From Trochalopteron elliotii (Eukaryota; Chordata; Aves; Passeriformes; Leiothrichidae), in contig JANPWX010000218.1 of NCBI GenBank assembly GCA_024734555.1, positions 1 to 64,000 of the forward strand: DNA of 64,000 nt. Direction: 5' to 3'. How positions within the stretch are numbered: the stretch's first letter is position 1; each line of letters starts with the position of its first letter. The position numbers and the translations under genes are program-made. The notes under the pieces are model-generated. The model was not told the DNA's origin, made no database searches, and was given only the letters and a program-made list of their open reading frames with translations. Shown here in pieces: positions 42,009 through 52,523 of this stretch.

Positions 42009-42353
42009 NNNNNNNNNNNNNNNNNNNNNNNNNNNNNNNNNNNNNNNNNNNNNNNNNNNNNNNNNNNNNNNNNNNNNNNNNNNNNNNNNNNNNNNNNNNN
42101 NNNNNNNNNNNNNNNNNNNNNNNNNNNNNNNNNNNNNNNNNNNNNNNNNNNNNNNNNNNNNNNNNNNNNNNNNNNNNNNNNNNNNNNNNNNNNNNNNNNN
42201 NNNNNNNNNNNNNNNNNNNNNNNNNNNNNNNNNNNNNNNNNNNNNNNNNNNNNNNNNNNNNNNNNNNNNNNNNNNNNNNNNNNNNNNNNNNNNNNNNNNN
42301 NNNNNNNNNNNNNNNNNNNNNNNNNNNNNNNNNNNNNNNNNNNNNNNNNNNNN
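42009..42353. other. Assembly gap (345 N) truncating a NAV2 exon
   Basis: A run of 345 N directly abuts the open reading frame of the exon at 42354-42498. The low-coordinate flank is AT-richer and intron-like, with no coding resemblance. The rest of the exon, and possibly a neighbouring short exon, may be hidden here. Confidence 0.95.
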
Positions 42354-42498
42354 GTCACCTCTCAGGGGATGCTGTAGCCGCGGGCTGGACTGGCCCAGCC
42401 GCCACGACAGCGGCGTGGGCCGCCCTGTCAGGCTGAGGATGCTGCTGCGGCCGCTGATCTCCGTGGTGACGTTGGTGTCGAAGGTGGTCTCCAGCGTG
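42354..42498 (-). CDS. NAV2: NAV2 coding exon, 3' part cut by assembly gap
   Basis: The acceptor (tctccttccaag) lies just before base 42498. The first base completes the split Ser codon (AG|C). The frame then reads TLETTFDTNVTTEISGRSS followed by ILSLTGRPTPLSWRLGQSSP and RLQ, which is the conserved navigator serine/threonine-rich block. After LQ the bird frame reads HPLRGD and then runs into the run of N at 42353. In vertebrate homologues as I remember them, RLQ is followed directly by AGDAPS. So either the exon continues into the gap with a small insertion, or it ends at a possible donor (GAGAG|gtgac) at 42358-42357. The visible exon is markedly GC-rich, which probably explains the gap. The 3' boundary is therefore not known. 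Confidence 0.88.
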
Positions 42499-42884
42499 CT
42501 TGGAAGGAGAGATGAGATTGCCTTAGATGAGACGCTCTTTGGCAGTTGGTAATTTGGCTTTAGTAGTTTTGGTGGAGAAGAAATTACTCCACCATCAGAA
42601 ATTTATAATTCATTATAAGTTACTCATATAGAAATTCATATTCATGATATAAATTCATCTATGATTCTGTAATCAGGAAGTTCATAATCAGAAAAACTGT
42701 TGTTAATGAATCACTGCCAAAACAGAACGCTGTTCGCCACCACGTTCTATCGTGATTTAACAAGGCTCTAATACGAGATGTGTTTTCGTAATGTGGTGAG
42801 AAAAAGAATGTTTATTAATGTCCACATATTTAGATTTTATATGTTTCAATACTGCATTAGTGCATAACTCTAAATTCCACGTGG

Positions 42885-43242
42885 GGTGTGAGTTAACTGT
42901 CTTCACATTTTGGTCAGACAAAACATTCTCTCTGGGCCTGAAACAACCTCAGGCCTCAGGCCTACACCCTACAGCTTCACAAATAAAAGTGTATTGGGGG
43001 GAGCAAACTGGGGTAAATGACTTCATTACCTAAAGCTGTAATTGGAGAATTAACCCCTGATATGTAAATGGACCAAACTTAAAACTGTCTGAAAAATTTG
43101 TGACCATCATCCATCTTGGGTGTAGCCTCTGGAAGGCTTCTGACTGCCCGAGGGGGACCACTTGGAAGGCCTTTAATAAATACCCACTTTATTCTCTTAA
43201 ACTTGTCTAGATTCTGTTTTAGGTAGCCACTCCAAGGCATCA
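42885..43242 (+). mobile_element. Solo LTR of an endogenous retrovirus (type C)
   Basis: The 3' part has the classic layout of an avian retroviral LTR: a G/C-rich U3 end, an AATAAA signal at 43175-43180 within tttaataaatacccacttta, then a T-rich R/U5 stretch (cttgtctagattctgtttta) ending ggtagccactccaaggcatca. The start near tgtgagttaactg is a guess. It is unlike the 31/52-kb LTR family. It is antisense to NAV2. No flanking retroviral coding sequence was seen. Confidence 0.6.
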
Positions 43243-43679
43243 GATGCACCGGATCAAATGTGGCTCCTCCATGGAATGCTGTGAGATTTCAGGTACTTCC
43301 CAGGCCCTGAAGGCTCACCAAGTTACTGACTGTACGTAAGAGCACTAACAATTTACTGCTGCAACACCTGGTGAGACCCTTTCTTCTCACTTGTCAGGTT
43401 CTTCCCCCCCATGTTCCCAAAAGGATTCTTGCACCCAGGCCACCAGGTGCTCTACACACACATGAGAAGACTTCAGCAGGAACGTTTTTATGGATTATCC
43501 ACAATATCAAAGTGTGACTTTCTCATCTTCAAGCACATATAACAGCAAGGGAGTGGGATAATAGGCTGACTAAAGGAAAACCTGCTGAAGCACTATTTTT
43601 CTGATGTATTCCCTTTTATTGTCTGTATTCATGAAAATTCTAACCCTGGAGATGTGCCCAGCACCAAGATGGAAACTAT

Positions 43680-43740
43680 TTCTACACCATGGAGAGAATT
43701 AAATGAAAGAAAAGTAAGAAGAAGAGCCAAAAAATTTTTT
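43680..43740 (+). repeat. Short split repeat, joined copy
   Basis: Bases 43680-43708 are the exact reverse complement of 45631-45659 (29 bp). The adjoining 43710-43740 (aaaagtaagaagaagagcc plus an A run) matches 45835-45864 directly with one substitution in the first 20 bases. Confidence 0.85.
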
Positions 43741-44961
43741 TTTCAAAATGCATTTTGCATATTAACAATTTGATAATGAACTATGAATTACACTGACGAT
43801 GTTCAAACCTGAATTAGAAAAAACCAATAAATGACTCATATATTCATGAGTTATGTATATCTTTAAAAATATTGGTAACATTTTTATATGGAGCCCTAAA
43901 AATGGGACTACACCATGAGTTTTCAGGTGATGTGTACAGATTGCAAGACTACACCCTGAATACTCATAACTGAGTTGCAGCTAATTTATTTGCAGCTAAT
44001 CCATAGCTGCAACTTCTCTTACCCACACGAACCCCTCTTTTCCTTCCCTTTCCTGCTCAACTAAGTGCCACTTTTTAAAATTTACCGTGGATATTAGTAA
44101 AAATAAACAGCATTGTACCATTCCCAATGTTACAAATAAGCAAAAACATCTGTATTCTCTGGTTATAGTAATTAAACCATGAAGGGATGTCACATTAATT
44201 GAAACTCGCAAAGAAAATTAGCCTTGGGAGTTCATCTTTGCAAGCTCTGCTTCAGTTTTAGATACAAAGCCAAAACACAAAGCGTTCCCCCAACAAACTT
44301 CTTTAGGGCTGGGGTACATAAGGCCCCAAGCATTAGGTAGGACCCCAACCTCATCAGGGGCCAAACAGCTTATTCTCCCAAACATCCTGCTCCACACTGA
44401 AAACATCTAACTCACATAATGTTTAAACGTAATTGCAATCTTTGCTTATTTACAGCCTATTTTAAATATTGCTGAAGATTTCTAAATGCTGCTTTACAAA
44501 GAAAAAGCAGTTACATTCAGGGGATGACTAACAATATCAGAAAAATTTTGTTTGTCCAAAGTTTGGTCAGGAATTTAAGTTATGCACTTGATAGTGTGGG
44601 TCAAGCACAGTCCACCTCTTATTTAAACAAAATCTTACACATAGGGGGAGAGAGCTGTAACGCACTGAAGTTACTCAACAGTAAGAAGAAACATTTTAAA
44701 CTGTAACTTATATTCAAACACCACCTCACACATTTAACAAGAAGTGATTATCCTTGACCTCTGAGTCAATACAAGCCCCATCCCATCAATTCCTCATCAC
44801 GCCTTCTCAATAACCAGCCAACATTATTCAAACTCTGAGCATTAAAGACCAAAAATTATGAGATCGGCATCTCCCACTGTCAGTGTAGATCGTTTTTTCT
44901 AAGGATTCAACCCAGCCAGGTGTAAGAGATGTAAAGTATGAGTGGAGTGGTTTCCATGTAC

Positions 44962-45070
44962 CTGTGTGTGACCTGGGTTCCCCGTAGGCTGGACATGGTT
45001 TCCTCCAGGTTCTGCCGAAGGTCAGCGATGTTCTTCACAGTCCGCAGGCGCCGTGTCTCCGGATCCTCTC
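44962..45070 (-). CDS. NAV2: NAV2 coding exon (short putative coiled segment)
   Basis: This 109-bp exon starts with GA, completing a Gly codon from the preceding exon. It has 35 codons from EDPETRRLRTVKNIADLRQN to TQVTH and ends with AG of a split Ser codon. The acceptor is ttccctgcag and the donor is AG|gtac. The block RRLRTVKNIADLRQNLEETM is very strongly conserved across navigators. Its Leu/Ile spacing suggests a short amphipathic or coiled segment; that is inference. Phase agrees with both neighbouring exons. The introns are 3615 bp upstream and 2463 bp downstream in the transcript. Confidence 0.93.
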
Positions 45071-48000
45071 CTGCAGGGAAGACAAGCCATGAGGAAGGCC
45101 CAGGCAGGGGACAGCACAGACCTGAGCTGCTGCCTGTGCCTGAATCTGACTCAAATGCACTTTTTTCTGACTTTCTAAGCTGGTTAGGATTGAGATTCCG
45201 TTCCCCTGGGCAGGCACCTGCCATCATCACATCCTAACTGAAATGAGCTCTGCAGGGTTACCCTCACTGCACGGGCTGCCTGTGAGATGTTGCTGTACTG
45301 CCATTTCCCATACAACCCAGTTTAAATTCTGGTTAACTTACAACCTCATTAGAACATACACACCATCAATACCACCCTTTCCATCTCATATATTGACACA
45401 ATTAACATTAACAATTAACATTAACCTGACACAGGCAATTTCTCCAATGTTCTGTTTTCACTAGATCTTCTTTGTCCTATAATAACAGCTTTCCATAAGT
45501 TAAACTGTGCTGACTGGGTGGGTGCTCCATGCTGAGTGATATTTCAGGTAAAATAACATAAGGTTATTTTTTCTTTGTCAACATCACAACACAGTTACTG
45601 TTCCTAAAATGTGCTACACGACACAAAGCTTTTCATTTAATTCTCTCCATGGTGTAGAATTAATTTGTTAACTATTTCTAATATATATATACACACATAC
45701 ACATTATTATATATTCTATATATAATGAATATATATAAATATATTATAAAAATTAGATATATTTATTATAATTTAAGTTAATTATTTAATTAATTGATAG
45801 TTTATTGATTTATTAATTATTAATAGATTTTTTTAAAAGTAAGAAGATGAGCCAAAAAAAAATTTCATGCAGGATGACTTAGTTTTCATGGCACTTAGAA
45901 ATTCTGCTCTTTAAATACTTTGCTCTAAAACACATTCACGTCCTGCTCTTTAAAAGCAGAGTTTATGTACACAAAAAAGAAATTGTCTTCCTACTGCCTC
46001 AGCATAATTTCATTTTATCAAATTAATAATTTAATTAGTGCTTCAGCATGATTTATTTACATGCTCTCAGCTGTCATTTCAGAAATGCTTTGGTTGCTAC
46101 CTCAGCTGAGCTTTATAGAGTTAAATCCTCTAAGAGGCTGGAGAGAAGTGAATTTCTAGTAGTGCCAGCGTATTCTTTCTAAGTTGAAAGCTGGAACAGA
46201 AGACCTCCAAAAAACTGTCACAAAGCTTCTGTGGGGCACAGAAGGAAATTATTTCATTCTAAAGGGTTTACAACTCACGACTAAAGAAAATACTACAGTA
46301 AATGTAAAACATCTCACATTTTATGTCAGCCTTCTCTGCACAAGTGATGCATTTCTGAGCTGCCAGGAGGCTGGGCACTCACACAATTGCTAGTTTAGAT
46401 GGATATCTACATAATACCCACATCAGGAGTGAGAAGAACCAGATAAAAAAGTTGTTGTTGGAACTTTCTACATTCTCTGCTGTAAATTCCATGTTTCTAA
46501 AAGATGCCAGGTTGGTGGCACAGAAAAACCCACTCAACAGACTGTTGCCTGCAAAGCAGCAGTGCTACAAACTACTGACCAAAGTGCTTAGTGCCTGTGT
46601 GAGCATTTTTCTTTTAACCAGAAAAAATTTTTTTCTCTGCTCCCTGGGAAATCATCTCCCTGAGTTACAATTCACTTAAGCCAGAGGGTCAAACAATTAT
46701 GGTCTGGCTGGACTGGAAACATCCACCTAACAAGACTGATTACTTTAGCCAGTGGGTCTCTGGGACAGAAAACATTTTCTAAACTCGTGGACCTACTAAT
46801 TTTTCTAGTAAAAAACATAAAATATTTATAGGCCTTCAGCTTAACAAAGGTCACAGTGCTCTTTTACAGATCATTTCTCTCATAGATGTGAAGGCAAATG
46901 GTAGGTAGCTTCTTAAGAAAACACACAGGAGACAAACTAAAGCAATTTCTTCTGAGATCACTCTCATGCCTAAATTGATACCAAATTTCCACTTAAACTA
47001 CATTCCACTGCTTGAATTGTAACTACACTTAAAAGACAGATATTGGATAGTTGGCCTCTAGAGCTTAATTCTGAAATCACTCATCTCCCCATGAGCAGGC
47101 AGCATCCTTAAACAATTCTGCTTGCATTTTCCCTATCTATGCTCTCTTTTGTTTTATATGTGCTTTTAAATTACCAGCATCAACAGCTGTTATGCAGGGA
47201 GAGAAGAGAACTATGCCTTATTTCTTCTAATTCATTTGAGCTGAGGGACTATTTCATTTAGTTTGCTCTGTTTCCCCCAAGGCCCTTTCAGGGATGCTGC
47301 TGTCTGGCCTGGCTGTGCACAGCTGGGGTTGGCATCTCCCTTGTTTGAGGTTTTCAGCTGTCTGGATCCCAAAACTTACACATCCTAGTTGAGTAATAGT
47401 CTGTAATTACATAACATCTGTCCTTAAAGACTGAAGACTTTTTGTGATCCAGAAACACTTCCCAGTTTGCAGGCTGAAATGCATCCAGCCTAGCCAATAT
47501 GATGATTAAGAGGTAATACTGAAAAAGTTTAAGCAGCTGGACACTGGGTTTCTTACTTGCAACTCTCATATTTAAATATGAACCCAAAAATGTTCTCAAG
47601 GATTTTATCCCTTGTGCCTTTTATTTGCCCTTTTAAGTACTTAATCCACCTATGTATAAATTGTACACACAGATCTGTTCACTTAGGCATTCCTGCAGCC
47701 CTTTTTCTCACCAGTGACTCTGCCTCTCCCCTTTGCCATCAGCACACAGGTACAAAGGCAGCACTGATAGAATATGCAATGCAGCATGAAATTTATCTCA
47801 CTGTGAGGCTTTTAGCCACATCACTTTTCCAAGGAGGGCATTTGGTTTCAAATCCCACATTAACCTGTGGGACACTAGGACTAGGCAGATGGAAAAAACC
47901 TGAGATATTCTACAGATGAGATATCCTGCAATAGCACACAGTAAGCAAAGTCATAGGTATTGCTGAAATGGAGATCAGACTGTGACTTTAAAAACATATT

Positions 48001-48685
48001 TTAGAATTAAATTAGTAGAATCTAGTAGATTCTAACAGAATATGGTTCCTGAAAATCATTTTGTTACACTGATAAGCTGAAGTGTTTTGGCTAACTATTT
48101 TATACTTCTTACAGTAGCAGGAATTCTAGATAAATATACCAGGTGCTTCCTAATTTAGACAGCTCATTTTCTAGGAACAAGCAGTTTCAGCTTCTGTATG
48201 CAGGACAGAGTAGAGTGCAGTTATTTTGGATTTCGGTGCCCCATTGCTGCAAAGGCTATTCCTCAAATTGATCAGATTCATGTGGGTGATACTGAGATTC
48301 CTCCAAACCAAAGCATCAAGGAAATGAACACAGTCTCTTCTGTAAGCTCCAAAATGAAGTTTCTAAAACTAAACAATGCATATGAAATGCTTGGAAATAC
48401 TTAGGATCCTTATAGTAGTTGAATCCTAAAAAAATGCTGCACGCATCTCCAAGAAAAAACATTAAGCAGGCAGAAATCCTGGTGATTTCAAGGAATTTGG
48501 GGAATAATCTTATGTTGAACTTAAGCATCTAGAGTTCACATTATCGACACCTGTTTTCATTGCTGAAGAGCTGAAAGAGATACAGTTATGAAGAACTAAA
48601 GCATTAGGAAAAAAAACCAACTTGCTCTAGCCCATCCTTATTTACCCAGACCACAGCCAGTAATGGGTCATGCTGCAAGGCTCAC
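45071..48685 (-). other. NAV2: NAV2 intron between the exons at 45.0 and 48.7 kb
   Basis: This 3615-bp intron contains an AT-rich low-complexity tract (45680-45835) bracketed by the two parts of a split repeat. Otherwise it is ordinary AT-rich sequence with no exon. Confidence 0.8.
45631..45864. repeat. Split repeat, separated copy flanking an AT-rich tract
   Basis: The left part (45631-45659) is inverted and the right part (45835-45864) is direct relative to the joined copy at 43680-43740. Between them lie about 175 bp of AT alternation and taatta-type words. This looks like an inversion or insertion within a repeat copy. Confidence 0.75.
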
Positions 48686-48798
48686 CTGAGAGGTCCTCGA
48701 GGGCAGGCTGGGCAGTTTTGACATAAAGAGCAGAATCCATGCTGACCCCTCCTGTGCTGGCCTCGGCTGTCACGTTCCCTTCATTGTCTGTCTGGGAT
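48686..48798 (-). CDS. NAV2: NAV2 coding exon (SQTDNEGNVTAE...)
   Basis: This 113-bp exon begins with one base that completes an Arg codon split with the upstream large exon (TAC AG|A). It then has 37 codons and leaves one G for the next exon. The acceptor is cttcccag and the donor is G|gtgag, both exact. The peptide runs from SQTDNEGNVTAEASTGG to QPALEDLS, matching the vertebrate NAV2 segment that follows the NTATVAPF block of the previous exon. It is a Ser/Thr-rich acidic linker with no recognised domain, between the EB-binding region and the downstream conserved serine-rich region. The intron to the large exon is 3725 bp. Confidence 0.92.
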
Positions 48799-51149
48799 CT
48801 GGGAAGCAAAACAAAACAGGGATGTGCAGCCACTCTCCAGCCAAAGTATCTCCAGTATAACAACGAGAGGAGTGCACCTGCCATCAGCCACTCTGTCCCA
48901 CTCTCCAGAACAGACCAGCAGACTGATTTTACATAATTCATTAGTCCCATGTTGAATTATGTCCTAGAAATGGAAACAGGCACTCAGCTGTAAAAAATAA
49001 AAAATTCATAGTCGACGATAGGCTTCACAGCTCATCAGATGGGGGTCTTCAAACACTTGGATTTCCAGATATATTTTAATTATCAATAACATCAGTTGTT
49101 GTGGCTAATCTGGTCCTCTCCATTAAAGTCTGTATTGCATGGAGATAAAGCAGGGAGCATGTTACAGCAGTGATGGCATGTTACACTCCTGCTAGGCTCC
49201 CTTCAAAACCATTTCCATTTTAAAAGAAATGACTGGGCAAAACCAACTTCAAACTCCAATTTATTGTCTGGCATTACGGCTGCCAGGTAATCAAAGGTGA
49301 TGTAAGGATCTATTGGCAGATTTCAGTAGGATACTGTGACTCATTTCACTTCACTAACTGTGCTGTGCTCTGCTCATAGAGCCACACCAAGAGGCAGCTG
49401 GAAGTTCTCCTGCCCCAAGGGTAAGTGCTGTGAAACAGTGAAGACACAGTGGGGAATTATTATTGCAACAGTCCTAATTTCACCTGACTCTTGCAGCAGG
49501 ATGCTGTGCCTGGAGTGGGGGTAGAACAACAAGAACAGTGGCCTGTTTCCAGAGCTGTCTGTGGCAGAAGGAGAAGCTCTTGCAGCTTTTGGTGTTGAAT
49601 AATGCTGAAACCAGCCTGACCCATCAACCCCAAAGTTCAGCCTCCTGACAGGGAGGTGAAGATGTGGCAGACCTGGTAAAGGAGCTGATAAAGGAACCAA
49701 CAGTGATGCCACAGATAACTAGAGATGCTGGGCTGACACAGATGGCCAGGACACACATGACTGACAGTCACTTTGTCCTATAAAAGCCCAATCTCACTCT
49801 CTAATGGCAAGGCCTTATGTCACACCCCTCCTTGGAGTGTGTGCAGAGTTCTCCCTTGAGTGGGGACATCCTAGAGGAGGAGCAAAAGAGATGTGCCCAC
49901 AGTCATTGGTATGGGTGAGTAACACCAATCTCTACTCAATAATATAACACGATATTTTATATAACTTTGGCTTTTAATGTAACTTTAAAGAATAATTCCT
50001 TCGCTATTGTTTCAAATATAGTGAATTATTCTATACTAGTAATCACAGCTGCCTTTACTGTGTAGTAAATAATTCTGATTGATAACTATTAGTCCAATCA
50101 CTATCAAAATAAATCACTTGTTTTCATACAAATGTATCTGGTTTACCATCCTTAATCCTACAGGACAGTTGTGTTATATGAAGTTCAATTACACCTATAT
50201 AATCCCTTAGACACGAACAAAGTTGACCAAGTCTGGTGCTAAGCCTGGATCCAGCTGCACTCAGACTCCTCTCTGAGAAGGAATTTAGAAGGCAAGGGGG
50301 CCCTTTCTGCTCCTCCTGACTCAGTGGGAGGAGAGAATTCCAAGTTCTCTAATAAACTTTTTCTGAAGCTCCCTTTCTGCCCGTGACAACCCTATACAAA
50401 ATGCAGGGCAATTTCTTATGTCTTTTGCTTTAAAAAAAACCCCATCAAACCCAAACAAAAAGTCTAAAGGCAGCTGAAAAGTACAGATTAAAGTAACCTT
50501 AAATGATGCCAGAAAACACCTCAGCCTTCTACTGCAGTGCATTAACAGATTGAAATAATGTCTGGATAGTAAATATAATAATGTGTTATGTTTGCCTTGC
50601 AAACCAATATGATCTGACTATTCTCTTTCCTTTTAAAGCTAACATGATTACAGAGTCTGGCCTTTTTTCCTCCAGTGCTATAAAGTAGACACTCTTTTTC
50701 AATTTTCCAGCTGCCAACAGGTAGTTTCATTCCTGGTTGTGGTAAAAGGTCAAGTAAATACTGTGTGGAGTTTATCAGTATGTTTAGATTATAGAAAATG
50801 TATGGACTGCATATGCTTTTACATTTTAGATGATATCTGTGTTCAGACTAAGATCAATACCAACAATGAGGGGACACTGTAGTGATAAACTTAACAACCC
50901 TTCTCCAAAAGTTTCTGTTTCCCAGGTGCCCTGGCATTTAATTCCATACACACAGGGAGAATTCTCAGAGAGGCCAGAAGACTCAAGGTCTTGTTCCTCC
51001 CATTCTGCATTTCTACACAGGCCTTTGGCATCCCTCTCCTTCAGGTTCATTCCACTGACATTCACTCTTATTTACAAAATGCAACTGACCATTATTTATG
51101 CTACATCTGCCAGGAGATCCAGGGCAAAAATGTGTACAGTAGAGCTGAA

Positions 51150-51290
51150 AAAACCATGGGACGGGGCAACAAAAATGACCCAAGATCATGAACAGTCTTC
51201 ACAAGTGAAAAACTAGAGAGGCTAAGATACCTTAGCCTAGAAAAGACACACCTTAAGGAAGGGAAGGAGGCGAGAAAGGTATTTCAGATC
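51150..51290 (+). repeat. Old CR1 LINE fragment
   Basis: Weakly preserved CR1 body: catgggacggggcaacaaaa, gacccaagatcatgaacag, agtgaaaaactagagaggct and agcctagaaaagacacacct follow the order of the element's lower body (kinds of phrase such as ctggagaagagaaggct). Diverged, boundaries soft. Confidence 0.45.
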
Positions 51291-51991
51291 ACGAGCAGCA
51301 GGAAGATGATGAAGACAGAGCAAACACTTGCATCCTCTTCCTATGAAAGAGCTAAGCAGTGTCAAAAAACCCCCATGAGACAGCTGTCCAAACCAAAAAT
51401 CCCATCCTCTGACTGAGAAACATCTCATGTCCCAGTCATGCTGTACCCTTAAGAATCTCTGCTACTGATTTCCCTCCTTATTTCCCCATTATCCCTAGGA
51501 CACCTCCCTATGTATCCTCTACTGCCACTGTCAAACAGAAGGTGATTTCAACAGAAAAGGGACTAGACAGAGGTTAGCTGTGACTTCATTTTCTGATCTT
51601 TTCCTTATCTCAGGGTTAATGCATACACCACCACAGACTTCTGGTCTGGCCTTACTTAAAATAAAAGGATTTTTATTTTAATTATATATTTTTTTAAATT
51701 TCCTGTTCCTGCTTATAATGAGGCAGCTCCACCACCGTCAGCCACAGGGAAGACCTCGAGTGTGTCCTGGCATTGGTACAACTTTAAAAGCCATGGTGCA
51801 CAAAACAAAGCTGATACGCCTTCTTGTACCCTTTGCAAGAGCAGCACCTGGTCAAGAAGACTGTCATGTTTCCTGCTAGTAGGGCTGGATACAACCATTA
51901 TTCCCCTTCCTGTCTGCTGGAATTCTGGAAACTTGGATTTTGGGGTTTTAGTATATAGTAATACACGTGAGTCAAGTTGGAGGAGTTTGGG

Positions 51992-52358
51992 TGTTAGAGT
52001 CTAAGTCCTTCATCTTCACCTTCTTCATGGGTTTGGGTGGTTTTCTGTAATTGGGTGAAAAATGTCCGCATTGCGGGCCTTGGGTGGTCATTATTGGGTC
52101 AAAAATATAAATAATATAGGTGCCACCTCGTTATTGGATAATTAGTGCTTAAATAACCTTGGAAAGAGTTAGAAGCTCTCCATTTTACCTCCTTTCTCTA
52201 ACTTGCTGGTTAGAGCTCATGGTTTGTGAGGCTGTAAGTAGGTAAGAAATAATAAATATCCATGTCTGAACTCGAAACCTGAGTTTCCTGTGTATTGTTC
52301 ACCCCGACCTTGGCAAGGAAAAAAAAGAACCCAGAACCGCCACAACCCGTCTACCACA
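51992..52358 (+). mobile_element. Solo LTR of an endogenous retrovirus (copy A)
   Basis: Probable 5' end tgttagag, TATAAATA box at 52106-52113, AATAAA at 52251-52256, then a U5-like end with tgtattgttcaccccgacc and a possible terminal taccaca. It is homologous to the minus-oriented copy at 31285-31585. The orientation is antisense to NAV2. No retroviral gene lies next to it. Ends and target-site duplication are not firmly fixed. Confidence 0.82.
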
Positions 52359-52523
52359 ACTCCTCACACAGCCCTCACCACCAGTTTTTGTGAAAAATGC
52401 GTGGACCGCCTACGCTCTCAAAGCAAGAAACTCCTCCATGCTGAGAAGTTAGTTTCTCCAGGAGCATTTGCCCCCCCTGAGAAGCATCCAGAAGGAAGGA
52501 CCCCTCCTGGGCACCCCCCGTAC

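Larger units (their letters stand above)
42499..44961 (-). other. NAV2: NAV2 intron between the exons at 42.4 and 45.0 kb
   Basis: This 2463-bp intron has intact splice sites at both ends. It contains a solo LTR (about 42885-43242) and one copy of a short split repeat (43680-43740). The first 200 bp hold many attcat/ataa words. Confidence 0.8.
48799..52523 (-). other. NAV2: NAV2 intron between the exons at 48.8 and 52.5 kb
   Basis: This 3725-bp intron carries an old plus-oriented CR1 fragment near 51.2 kb and a solo LTR whose 3' end is only about 165 bp from the NAV2 splice donor. Confidence 0.8.
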
